Below, in pieces: positions 35,285 through 43,624 of a DNA stretch of 64,000 nt. Under the pieces are notes generated by a model. That model worked only from the letters and a program-made list of their open reading frames with translations, was not told where the DNA came from and ran no database searches. The number at the start of each line of letters is the position of its first letter. Within the stretch, counting starts at the first letter, position 1. The stretch lies in contig NZ_BAAAYL010000001.1 of assembly GCF_039536205.1 (NCBI RefSeq), positions 6,138,001-6,202,000 of the forward strand. Direction: 5' to 3'. The position numbers were made by a program, and so were the translations under genes. This stretch comes from Streptomyces sannanensis (GTDB lineage Bacteria > Actinomycetota > Actinomycetes > Streptomycetales > Streptomycetaceae).

Positions 35285-36204
35285 CGCGCGCTCCTTCGCT
35301 GCAGCGGCAGCTGGACGGCCATGACGAGCCCCGCGACCAGCACCATGTCGACGCCGAGCGCCAGGGCGACATTGCCCTCGCCGACCAGGACGTCGCCGGA
35401 CAGGGCGTCCGCGATCTGCATGGTGACCAGCGGTACCGAGCTTCCGACCATCGCGGCGGCGGTCGCGTACGCACTGAACGCACTGCCGAACAGCAGGACG
35501 AAGCCGCCGAGCAGCGACGGCATGAGAATGGGCAGCGCGACGTGCGTCCAGTACCGGAAGGCGCTCGCGCCGTTGTTGCGGGCGGCCTCCCGCCACTGCC
35601 GCCGCAGCCCGTCCAGAGCGGGGGCGAGCGTGAGCACCATGAGCGGAATCAGGAAGTAGAGGTAGGCCAAGGTCAGCCCCCAGAAGCTGTACAGATTCCA
35701 GCCGTGGCTGCGCAGGGCGAAGTGGGTCGTCAGCACCCCGGCGTTGCCGAGCGTCGCCACGAACGCGAACGCAAGCGGCACACCTCCGACATTCGCCAGG
35801 ACGCCCGCGCCGGCCAGCGCCGCCTCGCGCAGAGCACGGAACCTCGAGGTCACCACCGCGTGGGCGATCGGCAGGCCGACGACAGCTGCGATCAGCGCGG
35901 AGACAGCGGACAGTTCGACGCTGTTGATCAGTGCGGCCAGGTGAGGGCCGTGCAGCGAGGCGATGAAGTTGGCGCCGGTGAAGCGAGCCCCGCCCGGCAT
36001 GGTTTCTGGCGTCGTGAACGCACCGAACACCATCGTCCCGGCAGACAGGCCGAACACCACCACGGCGAACACGAGCAGCGGCAGGACGCCCAGCCAGCGT
36101 GCCGAGCGTGGAAGGCGCCACCGCCGCGCGGCCCCGTGGCTGGTGGTGCCGCCGGAGGAGCGGGGCAGGCTGTCACCCCTGGCGGCCGTCTGAACGGCAC
36201 TCAT
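35272..36204 (-). CDS. ABC transporter permease 1 (PotB-like)
   Basis: 310-residue permease with about six hydrophobic helices and the EAA loop REAARNNGASAFRYWTHVALPIL. A cytoplasmic N-terminus of about 35 residues precedes the first helix. ATG 36204 forms an ATGA overlap with the binding-protein stop. The AARNNGAS loop and separate permease genes are typical of the ferric/aminoethylphosphonate/polyamine class. Confidence 0.9.
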   Translation of the reverse strand: MSAVQTAARGDSLPRSSGGTTSHGAARRWRLPRSARWLGVLPLLVFAVVVFGLSAGTMVFGAFTTPETMPGGARFTGANFIASLHGPHLAALINSVELSAVSALIAAVVGLPIAHAVVTSRFRALREAALAGAGVLANVGGVPLAFAFVATLGNAGVLTTHFALRSHGWNLYSFWGLTLAYLYFLIPLMVLTLAPALDGLRRQWREAARNNGASAFRYWTHVALPILMPSLLGGFVLLFGSAFSAYATAAAMVGSSVPLVTMQIADALSGDVLVGEGNVALALGVDMVLVAGLVMAVQLPLQRRSARWLA

Positions 36205-37358
36205 TCGGCGACCGCCTGGGCCCAGCCCTGGGCAACAGCCTGCTTGGCCTTGCTGATCTGAGCCTCGGTCGGGAAGGCCGTCGTGCCGTTGCCGGGCGCC
36301 GGCGGGAGCTTGGCTGCGGAATCGGCGTCGAGAGTGCCGGCTTGCTGCATCGCGGGCATCAGAACAGGGCGGGCGTGGCCCTTGAGCCACAGGTTCTGGC
36401 CCTCGGGGCTGTACAGGAACTCCTGCCACAGGCGCGCCGCGGCCGGGTGAGGTGCCCACTTGGCAATCGCCTGCGAATAGTACTCGGAGTACACGCCGTC
36501 GGTCGGGATGCTGACCTTCCAGTCGACGCCCTTGGCGCGGAGCTCGTCGGAGTACCCGGAGTTGAGGTAGTCCCAGTCGATACTGATCGGCGTCTCACCC
36601 TTCTGAATGGTCGCAGGGGTCGACTCGACGGGGTTGAAGTTGCCGGCCTTCTTCAGACGGGCGAAGAAGTCCAGGCCGGGCTTGACGTCGTCGAAGGAGC
36701 CCTTGTTGGCGAGTGCCGCGGCGTACACGCTACTGAAGGACGAGCCGGACTTCGTCGGATTGCCGGTCAGTGCGATCTGCCCCTTGTACTGCGGATCGAG
36801 CAGGTCGGCGAAGGTCGTGGGGCACTTCTTGACACGAGCCGCGTCGCAGCCGATGGAGACATAGCCGCCGAAGTCGTTGTACCAGCGGGCCTGGGCGTCC
36901 TTCTGCCCCTTCGGAATCTGGTCGAAGGCGCTGACACGGTACGGCGCCAGCAGGTTCTGTCCGGCCGCGCTGATGGCGAAGGCACGGCCCACGTCGATGA
37001 CGTCCGGAGACCGGTCCTGGCCCTTCCGGGAGGCGATCGCGTTGATTTCGTCCTGGCTGGCGGCGTCGGGGTTCTCGACCTCCACCTTGATCCCGTACTT
37101 CTTCTCGAAGGTGTCGATGATCTCGCCGTAGTTCGCCCAGTCACGGGGAAGGGCGATGGTGTTCAACTTGCCCTCCTTCTTCGCGGCCGCAACAAGGGCG
37201 TCCATGCCTCCGAGGTCCTGTGCCGAGGTGGCGGCCGCAGCCTTGCCGCTCCCGCCGTTTACATCATTTGCGCTGGTCAGACCGCATGCAGTGAGTCCCA
37301 TTGCGGCCACGACAAGGGAACAGGCGAGGCTCACTGAACGAACGCGGTGCAGTCTCAT
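36201..37358 (-). CDS. ABC transporter substrate-binding lipoprotein (family 1)
   Basis: 385 residues with lipobox LTAC (lipidated Cys25), then a periplasmic-binding fold of the polyamine/phosphonate/iron class (LVAAAKKEGKLN near the N-terminus is typical). ATG 37358 is chosen because AGGAG lies 6-7 nt upstream; the open frame starts 21 nt earlier. First gene of the operon and divergent from the GntR regulator, with two palindromes in between. The HAD and phospholipase genes suggest a phosphorus-containing ligand such as an aminoalkyl-phosphonate or phosphodiester; this is inferred from context. Confidence 0.88.
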   Translation of the reverse strand: MRLHRVRSVSLACSLVVAAMGLTACGLTSANDVNGGSGKAAAATSAQDLGGMDALVAAAKKEGKLNTIALPRDWANYGEIIDTFEKKYGIKVEVENPDAASQDEINAIASRKGQDRSPDVIDVGRAFAISAAGQNLLAPYRVSAFDQIPKGQKDAQARWYNDFGGYVSIGCDAARVKKCPTTFADLLDPQYKGQIALTGNPTKSGSSFSSVYAAALANKGSFDDVKPGLDFFARLKKAGNFNPVESTPATIQKGETPISIDWDYLNSGYSDELRAKGVDWKVSIPTDGVYSEYYSQAIAKWAPHPAAARLWQEFLYSPEGQNLWLKGHARPVLMPAMQQAGTLDADSAAKLPPAPGNGTTAFPTEAQISKAKQAVAQGWAQAVAE

Positions 37359-37405
37359 GAGGTTCTCCTGGGGGAGCAAATTTGGCTGTACAACTTCGAC
37401 TCATT

Positions 37406-37417
37406 ACCTCCGGAGGT
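37406..37417. promoter_or_regulatory. Palindrome ACCTCCGGAGGT, candidate operator
   Basis: Perfect 12-bp palindrome in the divergent region between the ABC operon (start 37358) and the GntR gene. Its position 48 bp upstream of the binding-protein start suits repression of the transporter operon. No experimental match is known to me. Confidence 0.4.
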
Positions 37418-37500
37418 GGTGTCCGGAAGGTGAACGCCGACCTACGCGTGTGTGGTCTTGACAGGAAGAGGTCGTGTGCCGGCGCCGCACGTGGAACATG

Positions 37501-37532
37501 GTTGATCAACGGGACCGACGAGCGGTTAGGGT
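37501..37532 (+). promoter_or_regulatory. GntR gene promoter overlapping a palindrome
   Basis: GTTGATCAAC (37501-37510) is a perfect 10-bp palindrome; TTGATC inside it could serve as a -35 with TAGGGT (37527-37532) as the -10. Such an overlap would allow autorepression by the GntR protein encoded downstream. Spacing (about 19 bp) is slightly long. Confidence 0.35.
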
Positions 37533-37575
37533 CATGTCAGACAGCGGAAGACGACTGATGGCGAGGGAGAGCGAC

Positions 37576-38334
37576 ATGGCGGGCGCAGGCGGGGGCGCAG
37601 CTGGAGCCCGGTACCGGCAGTTGGCTGCCGATCTGCGCAAGGCCATAGCCTCCGGCGACTACGAGTCCGGCGGGCGTCTGCCCAGCGAGGAGGAGCTCGC
37701 CCAGCAGTACGGCGTCTCCCGCGGCACCGTTCGCCAGGCGCTGGCCGTGCTGCGCGCCAACGGCCTCGTCACCTCGCGACGTGGCTCGCGGCGCGTCGTG
37801 CTCGGCACCGCACGCACCCAGAGCTTCTTCGAGCTGATGAGCTTCACCCGCTGGGCGCGCTCGCTCGGAGATGAACCGGGCGGACGCACGATCGACGTCG
37901 AATTCCGTCTCGCCACCCCGTTGGAGTGCGAGCAACTCGCCCTCGCACCTGGGGCACAGGTGTACCGGGTGCTGCGGGTACGCACGCTGTCGCGCGTGCC
38001 GGTCATGATCGAACGCACTGTCTACCCCGAGTACATCGGTTCCCTGGTCGGCGGCCTGGATCCCGACGCGGCCTCACACACCGAGTCGCTGGTGGACCAG
38101 GGAGTGGTGTTCACCGACGCCGAACACACCATTGACCTCGTCTTCGCCGATGCCGAGGACGCGCGCCTGCTCGGCTGCGTCATGGGCGCACCCCTGATGC
38201 GGGAGCGGCGGCGCGTGACGGATCCCGCGGGCACACCGCTGGCCTGGTCGGAGGACCGTTTCCTGCCGGGCACGGTTTCGTTCACGGTGCACAACTCGGT
38301 GGCGACGACATCGCTGTCGCGCCGACGCGGCTGA
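37576..38334 (+). CDS. GntR-family regulator, HutC/UTRA subfamily
   Basis: 252-residue transcription factor. N-terminal winged helix-turn-helix (about 10-75: LPSEEELAQQYGVSRGTVRQAL), C-terminal UTRA ligand domain (about 90-245: VYRVLRVRTL.., MIERTVYP, PLAWSEDRF). ATG 37576 follows GGGAG; an in-frame ATG at 37558 is a less likely start. Divergent from the ABC-HAD-phospholipase operon, which it probably represses until a ligand binds UTRA. UTRA ligands are often sugars or phosphonates. Confidence 0.9.
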   Translation: MAGAGGGAAGARYRQLAADLRKAIASGDYESGGRLPSEEELAQQYGVSRGTVRQALAVLRANGLVTSRRGSRRVVLGTARTQSFFELMSFTRWARSLGDEPGGRTIDVEFRLATPLECEQLALAPGAQVYRVLRVRTLSRVPVMIERTVYPEYIGSLVGGLDPDAASHTESLVDQGVVFTDAEHTIDLVFADAEDARLLGCVMGAPLMRERRRVTDPAGTPLAWSEDRFLPGTVSFTVHNSVATTSLSRRRG

Positions 38335-38373
38335 CCGACGATCCCGGACGGACGTCCGCGCGTCCGTCGGCAC

Positions 38374-39204
38374 CACCCTCGGCCCCTTCCTGCTGTGGCC
38401 GCTCACCCGGACCAGCGCCCTCGGCATCCTCAAGGCCGGGCCCGCCGGCTGACGGCCCTGGAGCGGATCCGCCGGTCCGTCTTCTTCGGCGACCGCCTCC
38501 CGAGCACTACAAGGCATCCGATCAGAAGATCCTGCGCTGTCCGACGGTCCGCAGCTACACGGGGCTGCTGTGCGGCGTGGTGATCAGGCTGCTGGGTTTC
38601 GGTGTCGTCCTGGCGGGCTGCCGGCGAGGGGAATGGTCCAGGGGACGCTCCGCTGGGACGAGTTGCTCATGCAGGTGCTGCGCGGGAGCGCGCTGCTCTT
38701 CCTCGACGCCCAGGGGCTCCACTCGCTCGCCACCCTGGACGCCCGGATCGCCCGCGAGTGTTCGGCCCCTCCGAGCCGGAACTGCTGCAGCGGCGCATCG
38801 ACGAACTCGTCATCAGCCGGGCGGCGGTCGTGCAAGCGGTGGACGCCGAACGCCGGCGCGTCGAGCGGGATCTCCACGACGGAATTCGGCAGCGCCTGGT
38901 GGCACTGGCCATGCTGCTCGACCGGGCACGCAGGGGCCGTGATCCCGAGCAGGCGAACGCCCGGGCAAGGGCGGCGCGAATCCAGCGGGCAGCGGGCTGA
39001 GCGGGCTGCGCAGCAGGGTGGCCACGCTCGACGGCGCTCTGCACATCCACATCCCAGAGGGGGAGCGGCCACCATTGCCGCAGAGCTTCCATGCGCGTGA
39101 TGATCGCCGAGAAAGGGGGTTCGGTGGAGAGGAACCTCAACACGATCTTCGAAAAGCTGGAGCTGTCGCACGCCACCGGTTACAACCGAGGCTGGCGGTC
39201 CTGA
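38374..39204 (+). pseudogene. Collapsed two-component system (histidine kinase plus LuxR regulator)
   Basis: Pieces of a NarL/DesK-type sensor kinase appear in order but in different frames: RRLTALERIRR and HYKASDQKILR, a membrane-like GLLCGVVIRLLGFGVVLAG, LFLDAQGLHSLATLDARIAR, the dimerisation block AERRRVERDLHDGIRQRLVA (His site, about 38845-38905), then LRSRVATLDGALHI and IAAELPCA of the ATPase end. At 39091 a start reads MRVMIAE (receiver N-terminus) and jumps directly to VERNLNTIFEKLELS (LuxR-type HTH C-terminus), with most of the regulator deleted. A final frameshift separates GYNR from LAVLRY. No functional product is expected. Confidence 0.8.
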
Positions 39205-39264
39205 GGTATCCGAAGTCGTAGCGGCACCGCGGGGCCGCCGCCGCACGGTCCCGCAGCCGGCCGG

Positions 39265-39627
39265 TCAGGCCTTCTTGACCACACTCGACTTGAGCTGCAT
39301 GGCGCCGAATCCGTCGATCTTGCAGTCGATGTCGTGGCCGTCGACTGCGTCGATCAGACGAATGTTGCGCACCTTCGTGCCCGCCTTGATCCCCGAGGGG
39401 CTTCCCTTGACCTTGAGTGCCTTGACGACGGTCACGGTGTCGCCGTCGCTCAGTACATTGCCGACGGCGTCCCTGACCACCCGCTCCGCGGACACGCTCG
39501 CGTCGTCCGCGTCGGCCGGAGCGGCGGAAACCCACTCGTGGCCGCACTCCGGGCACACCATCAGAGCGTTCATCTCGTAGGTGTACTCGCTGGAGCACTT
39601 CGGACACGGGGGGAGATTCTCGATCAT
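39265..39627 (-). CDS. yjdM: YjdM/PhnA-family zinc-ribbon protein
   Basis: 120 residues. N-terminal zinc ribbon C8-x2-C11 ... C25-x2-C28 (CPKC, CPEC), then the conserved PhnA C-terminal domain ([41 protein letters not shown]). Despite the old name PhnA it is not phosphonoacetate hydrolase, and its function is unclear. It lies close to the ABC-HAD-phospholipase region but is separated by the pseudogene, so a phosphonate role cannot be claimed. Start ATG 39627; the ribosome site is weak. Confidence 0.9.
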   Translation of the reverse strand: MIENLPPCPKCSSEYTYEMNALMVCPECGHEWVSAAPADADDASVSAERVVRDAVGNVLSDGDTVTVVKALKVKGSPSGIKAGTKVRNIRLIDAVDGHDIDCKIDGFGAMQLKSSVVKKA

Positions 39628-39673
39628 TCGACCAGAATATCCGAACTCCAGAACGACCGCCGTTGCACAACGC

Positions 39674-39706
39674 AAAATGCTGGTCGGGATCACTCCCGAC
39701 CAGCAT
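39674..39706 (-). terminator. Terminator after tRNA-Leu
   Basis: Perfect 12-bp stem: ATGCTGGTCGGG (39677-39688) and CCCGACCAGCAT (39695-39706), loop of 6. On the minus strand it directly follows the tRNA and is followed by a short U run (AAAA on plus at 39674-39677). Confidence 0.85.
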
Positions 39707-39710
39707 TCAC

Positions 39711-39798
39711 TGGTGTCCGAGGGGGGACTTGAACCCCCACGCCCGATAAAGGGCACTAGCACCTCAAGCTAGCGCGTCTGCCATTCCGCCACCCGGAC
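39711..39798 (-). tRNA. tRNA-Leu (anticodon GAG)
   Basis: 88-nt leucine tRNA with encoded CCA. The acceptor arm GTCCGGG pairs with CTCGGAC (one G-T), the D arm has GGCGGAATGGCAGAC, and the anticodon stem CTAGC/GCTAG encloses the loop TTGAGGT, giving anticodon GAG. A long variable arm follows (TGCCC..GGGCG), and the T arm is GGGGGTTCAAGTCCCCC. It reads CUC/CUU, frequent in this genome. A strong terminator follows. Confidence 0.95.
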
Positions 39799-39981
39799 CA
39801 GGTGTCTGTCTCGCGGCCCTGGGCCGTTCCGACGTGGAAAACAATAGCAAACATTCGGGGGTGCTCGATCACACCGGGGTCCGTGTGAAGGGTGCATGAC
39901 GGCCGAAGGCCGCCCTTGGGGCCCGGGGGTGCGGCGGGGGAGGATGGGAGCGACCGCCAGCGGCGACAGGGAGGAAGCAGC

Positions 39982-41316
39982 GTGAGCGAGTCGAACAGGG
40001 CTGACAGGTCCGTGCCCGTCTCCGGCGAGGACGAGGTGGTGGACCTCTGTCGCGAGCTGATCCGGATCGACACCAGCAATTACGGGGAACACTCGGGGCC
40101 CGGTGAGCGTGCCGCCGCCGAGTACGTCGCGGAGAAGCTGGCCGAGGTGGGGCTGGAGCCGGAGATCTTCGAGTCACATCCGGGCCGGGCCTCGACCGTG
40201 GCCAGGATCGAGGGCGAGGACCCGTCCAGGCCGGCCCTGCTGATCCACGGGCACACCGATGTCGTCCCCGCCGACGCGGCCGACTGGACCCACCATCCGT
40301 TCTCCGGCGAGGTCGCGGACGGCTGTGTGTGGGGACGCGGCGCGGTCGACATGAAGGACATGGACGCGATGACCCTCGCGGTCGTGCGGGACCGGCTGCG
40401 CAGCGGGCGCAAGCCCCCGCGGGACATCGTGCTGGCGTTCCTCGCGGACGAGGAGGCGGGCGGCACCTACGGGGCCAGGCATCTGGTCGACAAGCACCCC
40501 GGTCTCTTCGAGGGCGTGACGGAGGCGATCAGCGAGGTCGGCGGGTTCTCCTTCACCGTCAACGAGCAGCTGCGGCTCTACCTCATCGAGACGGCCCAGA
40601 AGGGCATGCACTGGATGAAGCTGACCGTGGACGGCAGCGCCGGGCACGGCTCGATGATCCACAAGGACAACGCGATCACCGAGCTCTCCGAGGCCGTGGG
40701 GCGGCTCGGCCGGCACAAGTTCCCGGTGCGGGTCACCAAGACCCTGCGGCACTTCCTCGACGAGCTCGGCGACGCCCTCGGCACCGAGCTCGACCCGGAG
40801 AACATGGACGACACGCTCGCCAAGCTCGGCGGCATCGCCAAGCTGATCGGCGCGTCGCTGCAGAACACCGCCAACCCGACCCAGCTGGGGGCGGGCTACA
40901 AGGTGAACGTGATCCCGGGGCAGGCGACCGCTCACGTCGACGGACGGTTCCTGCCGGGGTACGAGGAGGAGTTCCTCGCCGATCTCGACCGGATCCTGGG
41001 GCCCCGGGTCAAGCGCGAGGATGTCCACGCCGACAAGGCGCTGGAGACCACCTTCGACGGGGCTTTGGTGGAGGCGATGCAGACGGCCCTGGTCGCCGAG
41101 GACCCGATCGCGCGCGCCGTGCCCTACATGCTCTCGGCCGGCACCGACGCCAAGTCCTTCGACGATCTGGGTATCCGTTGCTTCGGTTTCGCCCCGCTGA
41201 AGCTCCCGCCCGAGCTGGACTTCGCCGGGATGTTCCACGGCGTCGACGAGCGCGTGCCCGTGGACGGACTGAAGTTCGGTGTGCGGGTACTGGACCGCTT
41301 CCTGGACGCCTGCTGA
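39982..41316 (+). CDS. M20-family metallopeptidase
   Basis: 444-residue zinc amidohydrolase/peptidase (ArgE/DapE/CPG2 type). Metal and catalytic residues: H91 and D93 (IHGHTDVVP), D123 (WGRGAVDMKD), the E157-E158 pair (ADEEAGG) and a late His in MFHGVDER. A dimerisation domain is inserted in the middle (KGMHWMKLTVDGSAGHGS). GTG 39982 is chosen with GGAGGAAGC upstream. Cytoplasmic, with no signal peptide. It lies next to the chaplin genes. The peptide or acyl-amino-acid substrate cannot be deduced. Confidence 0.92.
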   Translation: MSESNRADRSVPVSGEDEVVDLCRELIRIDTSNYGEHSGPGERAAAEYVAEKLAEVGLEPEIFESHPGRASTVARIEGEDPSRPALLIHGHTDVVPADAADWTHHPFSGEVADGCVWGRGAVDMKDMDAMTLAVVRDRLRSGRKPPRDIVLAFLADEEAGGTYGARHLVDKHPGLFEGVTEAISEVGGFSFTVNEQLRLYLIETAQKGMHWMKLTVDGSAGHGSMIHKDNAITELSEAVGRLGRHKFPVRVTKTLRHFLDELGDALGTELDPENMDDTLAKLGGIAKLIGASLQNTANPTQLGAGYKVNVIPGQATAHVDGRFLPGYEEEFLADLDRILGPRVKREDVHADKALETTFDGALVEAMQTALVAEDPIARAVPYMLSAGTDAKSFDDLGIRCFGFAPLKLPPELDFAGMFHGVDERVPVDGLKFGVRVLDRFLDAC

Positions 41317-41437
41317 GCGCGGGCCTGCCGCACCACGAACGACAAGCCAATAATCGGTAGGTTGTGCGCACTTGACCGGTACGGGTGAATGACGCCAGGG
41401 GCTCGTAGCCCCCCTCATTCCCCCTCGTTACAGAGGG

Positions 41438-41460
41438 TGCGATCCGCGGCTTGGATCGCA
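41438..41460 (+). promoter_or_regulatory. Leader hairpin before chpH
   Basis: TGCGATCC (41438-41445) pairs perfectly with GGATCGCA (41453-41460) around GCGGCTT. The stem ends 9 nt before the AGGAGG ribosome site, so it would lie in the mRNA leader and may affect chaplin mRNA stability or translation. Inference from position. Confidence 0.45.
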
Positions 41461-41479
41461 TTGCCAACGAGGAGGAATG

Positions 41480-41713
41480 ATGATCAAGAAGGTCGTCGCT
41501 GCTGCGGCTGCCACCAGTGGTCTGGTACTGGCCGGAGCGGGCATGGCCGTCGCCGACTCGGGTGCCCAGGGTGCTGCGGTGAACTCTCCCGGCGTCGCGT
41601 CGGGCAACAATGTGCAGGTGCCGATCCACGTGCCGGTGAATCTGTGCGGCAACACGATCTCCGTGATCGGGCTGCTGAACCCCGCCTTCGGCAACTACTG
41701 CGTTAACGACTGA
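41480..41713 (+). CDS. chpH: Short chaplin ChpH
   Basis: 77-residue secreted hydrophobic protein that assembles into amyloid-like fibrils on aerial hyphae and spores. Signal peptide to about residue 25 (AGAGMAVA|DS), then one chaplin domain: NSPGVASGNNVQVPIHVPVN, CGN..SVIGLLNPAFGN and a second Cys, which form the single disulfide. AGGAGG precedes. A second in-frame ATG lies directly upstream at 41477, but MIKKVVAA fits ChpH of other streptomycetes. Followed by a terminator and the long chaplin chpC, the known chpH-chpC pairing. Confidence 0.94.
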   Translation: MIKKVVAAAAATSGLVLAGAGMAVADSGAQGAAVNSPGVASGNNVQVPIHVPVNLCGNTISVIGLLNPAFGNYCVND

Positions 41714-41749
41714 CGTTGTGCCTCGCCCCACAAGGGGCTGAGCCCGGCG

Positions 41750-41780
41750 GCCCCGGAGTGCGCGCCATGCACTCCGGGGC
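41750..41780 (+). terminator. Hairpin between chpH and chpC
   Basis: GCCCCGGAGTGC (41750-41761) pairs perfectly with GCACTCCGGGGC (41769-41780). It likely ends most chpH transcripts, so chpC may be expressed at a lower level or from its own promoter. Confidence 0.8.
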
Positions 41781-41850
41781 TGTCCGGTACACGGGCCCGG
41801 GGCACCGACGTCCGCGGGCTTTCCGGAAGGTAGAAGGCAGGAACCAACCT

Positions 41851-42612
41851 ATGCGACAGGTCACCAGAAAAGGCCTGATCACCATGGCGGCCGCGAGCGG
41901 CGTCATCGCCGTCACCGGCGGCTACGCGCAGGCGTACGCCGACGCGAACGCCAGCGGTACCACCACGAACTCTCCGGGCGTGCTGTCCGGGAACGCCGTA
42001 CAGGTGCCGGTGCACATCCCGGTCAACGCGTGCGGGAACAGCGTCAATGTCATCGGTCTGCTCAACCCCGCATTCGGCAACAGGTGCGCCAATGTCTCGC
42101 AGGCCCAGTCCGGCGGCAGCGCCGTCACCGGTGGTGGCGCCACCGCGGGGAGCCAGGTCACCGGCTCGCCCGGCGTCGTCTCGGGCAACAACATCCAGGC
42201 GCCGGTCGACGTGCCCGTGAACGCGTGCGGCAACAGCGTCAACGTGATCGGCCTCGGCAACCCCGCCTTCGGGCAGAACTGCCACAACGGGAGCACCAGC
42301 ACGTCGGTCACACCCCCCGTCACCACGACGCCGCCTCCGGTCACGACGACCCCGCCTCCCGGCGGAACGACCCCGCAGCCCCCGGGCCGCACGCACGTGC
42401 CCCCCGGCGGGAAGAACCCGGAGACCCCGAGCTCCCCCAGCGATGAGAAGCCGCACAGCCAGCCTCCCGCCAGGCCCAGCGTCCCCAACCAGCCCCCCGG
42501 CTCCCTCGCGGAGACCGGCGCCGGCGACATGCTGGGCGTGGCCGTTCCGGCCGGCGCGATGATGCTGCTCGGCGGCACGGTTCTGTACCGCAGGGCGCGT
42601 TCTTCGGTCTGA
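41851..42612 (+). CDS. chpC: Long chaplin ChpC with sortase signal
   Basis: 253 residues. Signal peptide (to about residue 30), two chaplin domains (each with NSPGV/GSPGV..SGN, VNACGNSVNVIGL.NPAFG and a second Cys), a Pro/Thr-rich wall-spanning linker, then the sorting signal LAETG, a hydrophobic helix and RRARSS. Sortase should anchor it to peptidoglycan, where it nucleates the short chaplins. ATG 41851 follows AGGAACC. It ends at a 16-bp hairpin shared with the convergent DUF5703 gene. Confidence 0.94.
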   Translation: MRQVTRKGLITMAAASGVIAVTGGYAQAYADANASGTTTNSPGVLSGNAVQVPVHIPVNACGNSVNVIGLLNPAFGNRCANVSQAQSGGSAVTGGGATAGSQVTGSPGVVSGNNIQAPVDVPVNACGNSVNVIGLGNPAFGQNCHNGSTSTSVTPPVTTTPPPVTTTPPPGGTTPQPPGRTHVPPGGKNPETPSSPSDEKPHSQPPARPSVPNQPPGSLAETGAGDMLGVAVPAGAMMLLGGTVLYRRARSSV

Positions 42613-42638
42613 CCTGGAGCAACGGACGGCAGGAGACG

Positions 42639-42682
42639 GAAGACGGAGAGGGCCTCGCGACCGCGGGGCCCTCTCCGTCTTC
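42639..42682. terminator. Bidirectional terminator chpC / DUF5703
   Basis: Perfect 16-bp stem, 42639-42654 against 42667-42682 (GAAGACGGAGAGGGCC). It overlaps the stop codon of the convergent DUF5703 gene. Confidence 0.9.
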
Positions 42683-42869
42683 ACCAGGTGGCGCGCAACT
42701 GGCGGATGATCCGCCGACGCAGCCGCACCTTGCGGCTGCCGTCTCGGCGCACACTCAATCGGTCCAACTCCCAGTGTCCGTACTCGGCATGGTCGGTCAG
42801 CAGACGCGTCGCCTCCTTGCGGGACACCCCGCGAGGCACGTACACATCGACAAATTCGTATTCCGGCAT
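42681..42869 (-). CDS. DUF5703 family small protein
   Basis: 62-residue basic protein, MPEYEFVDVYVPRGVSRKEA at the start and RRIIRQLR near the end, widely conserved in actinomycetes beside the chpC locus. No motif reveals a function. ATG 42869 is 48 bp from the divergent hypothetical gene. Size and conservation support a real gene. Confidence 0.8.
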   Translation of the reverse strand: MPEYEFVDVYVPRGVSRKEATRLLTDHAEYGHWELDRLSVRRDGSRKVRLRRRIIRQLRATW

Positions 42870-42916
42870 CGCATCTATTGTGCGGGCAGACGCCCGGTAC
42901 GGATAGCGTCTGCACT

Positions 42917-43570
42917 ATGTCTGATGCTGCGCAGCCCACCGCTGCCGAGGTACGCGCCGCCGCCGAGGCGCTCAAAGTCGCGCTGGACCGTCACCTCGAG
43001 GCGGTCGAACGCCGCACCGGGGACGAGGATCCGGCGGTCTACGCCGCGTTCAACGCGCTGGCCGCGGCGGCCGAGGTGTACGACGAGCGGCTCTACGACC
43101 GGTACGACGAGGTCACGCCCTTCGAGATCCCGGCCGGCGAGGACGCCCTGCCGCCGTACGCCGGCCCTGAGGAGCCCCATGCGCTCAGCGTGCTGATCCG
43201 CCGCGACTACGCGGTGGTGGAGCCGCAGCGGCTGCTCTCCCAGGCACAGCGCATCACGGACCTCGATCCGGACGCCGATCTCGGCATCCGTGGGCAGACG
43301 TCTGCGGTCGGGAGCGTGCACGCGGCGCTCGGCGTGCTTTTCGGCGAGTACGAACCGGACGAAATCGCCTCCCGGCACAAGGAGTTCGGCCTTGACGAGG
43401 GCGACTCCACCATCTGGGTGACCGCGGCAGACGAGCTTTCCGAGCCGGGGGAGTGGCTCGACACCCCGTTCGACCAGGCAGACCCTCTGCGTGTGGTGTG
43501 CAGATTCGACATCAGTTCCGTCTTCGACGAGGAATACCTCGACGAGGGCGACGACTACGACGAGAGCTGA
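42917..43570 (+). CDS. Conserved actinobacterial hypothetical protein
   Basis: 217-residue acidic soluble protein (C-terminus FDEEYLDEGDDYDES) with a helical N-terminal half (AAAEALKVALDRHLEAVERR). No domain recognised. Start ATG 42917; a longer frame begins at 42878 without a ribosome site. Divergent from the DUF5703 gene and convergent with the helicase-like gene. Confidence 0.82.
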   Translation: MSDAAQPTAAEVRAAAEALKVALDRHLEAVERRTGDEDPAVYAAFNALAAAAEVYDERLYDRYDEVTPFEIPAGEDALPPYAGPEEPHALSVLIRRDYAVVEPQRLLSQAQRITDLDPDADLGIRGQTSAVGSVHAALGVLFGEYEPDEIASRHKEFGLDEGDSTIWVTAADELSEPGEWLDTPFDQADPLRVVCRFDISSVFDEEYLDEGDDYDES

Positions 43571-43624
43571 CGGGCCCCGGCCGGTGCCGGGGCCGTATCG
43601 GCGTCCTGGCACCGGCCGCCCCGT

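Noticed and set aside
41340..41437. BldN-type sigma factor promoter for chpH
   Set aside because: Chaplin genes are known targets, but I could not find a convincing -35/-10 pair with the right spacing.
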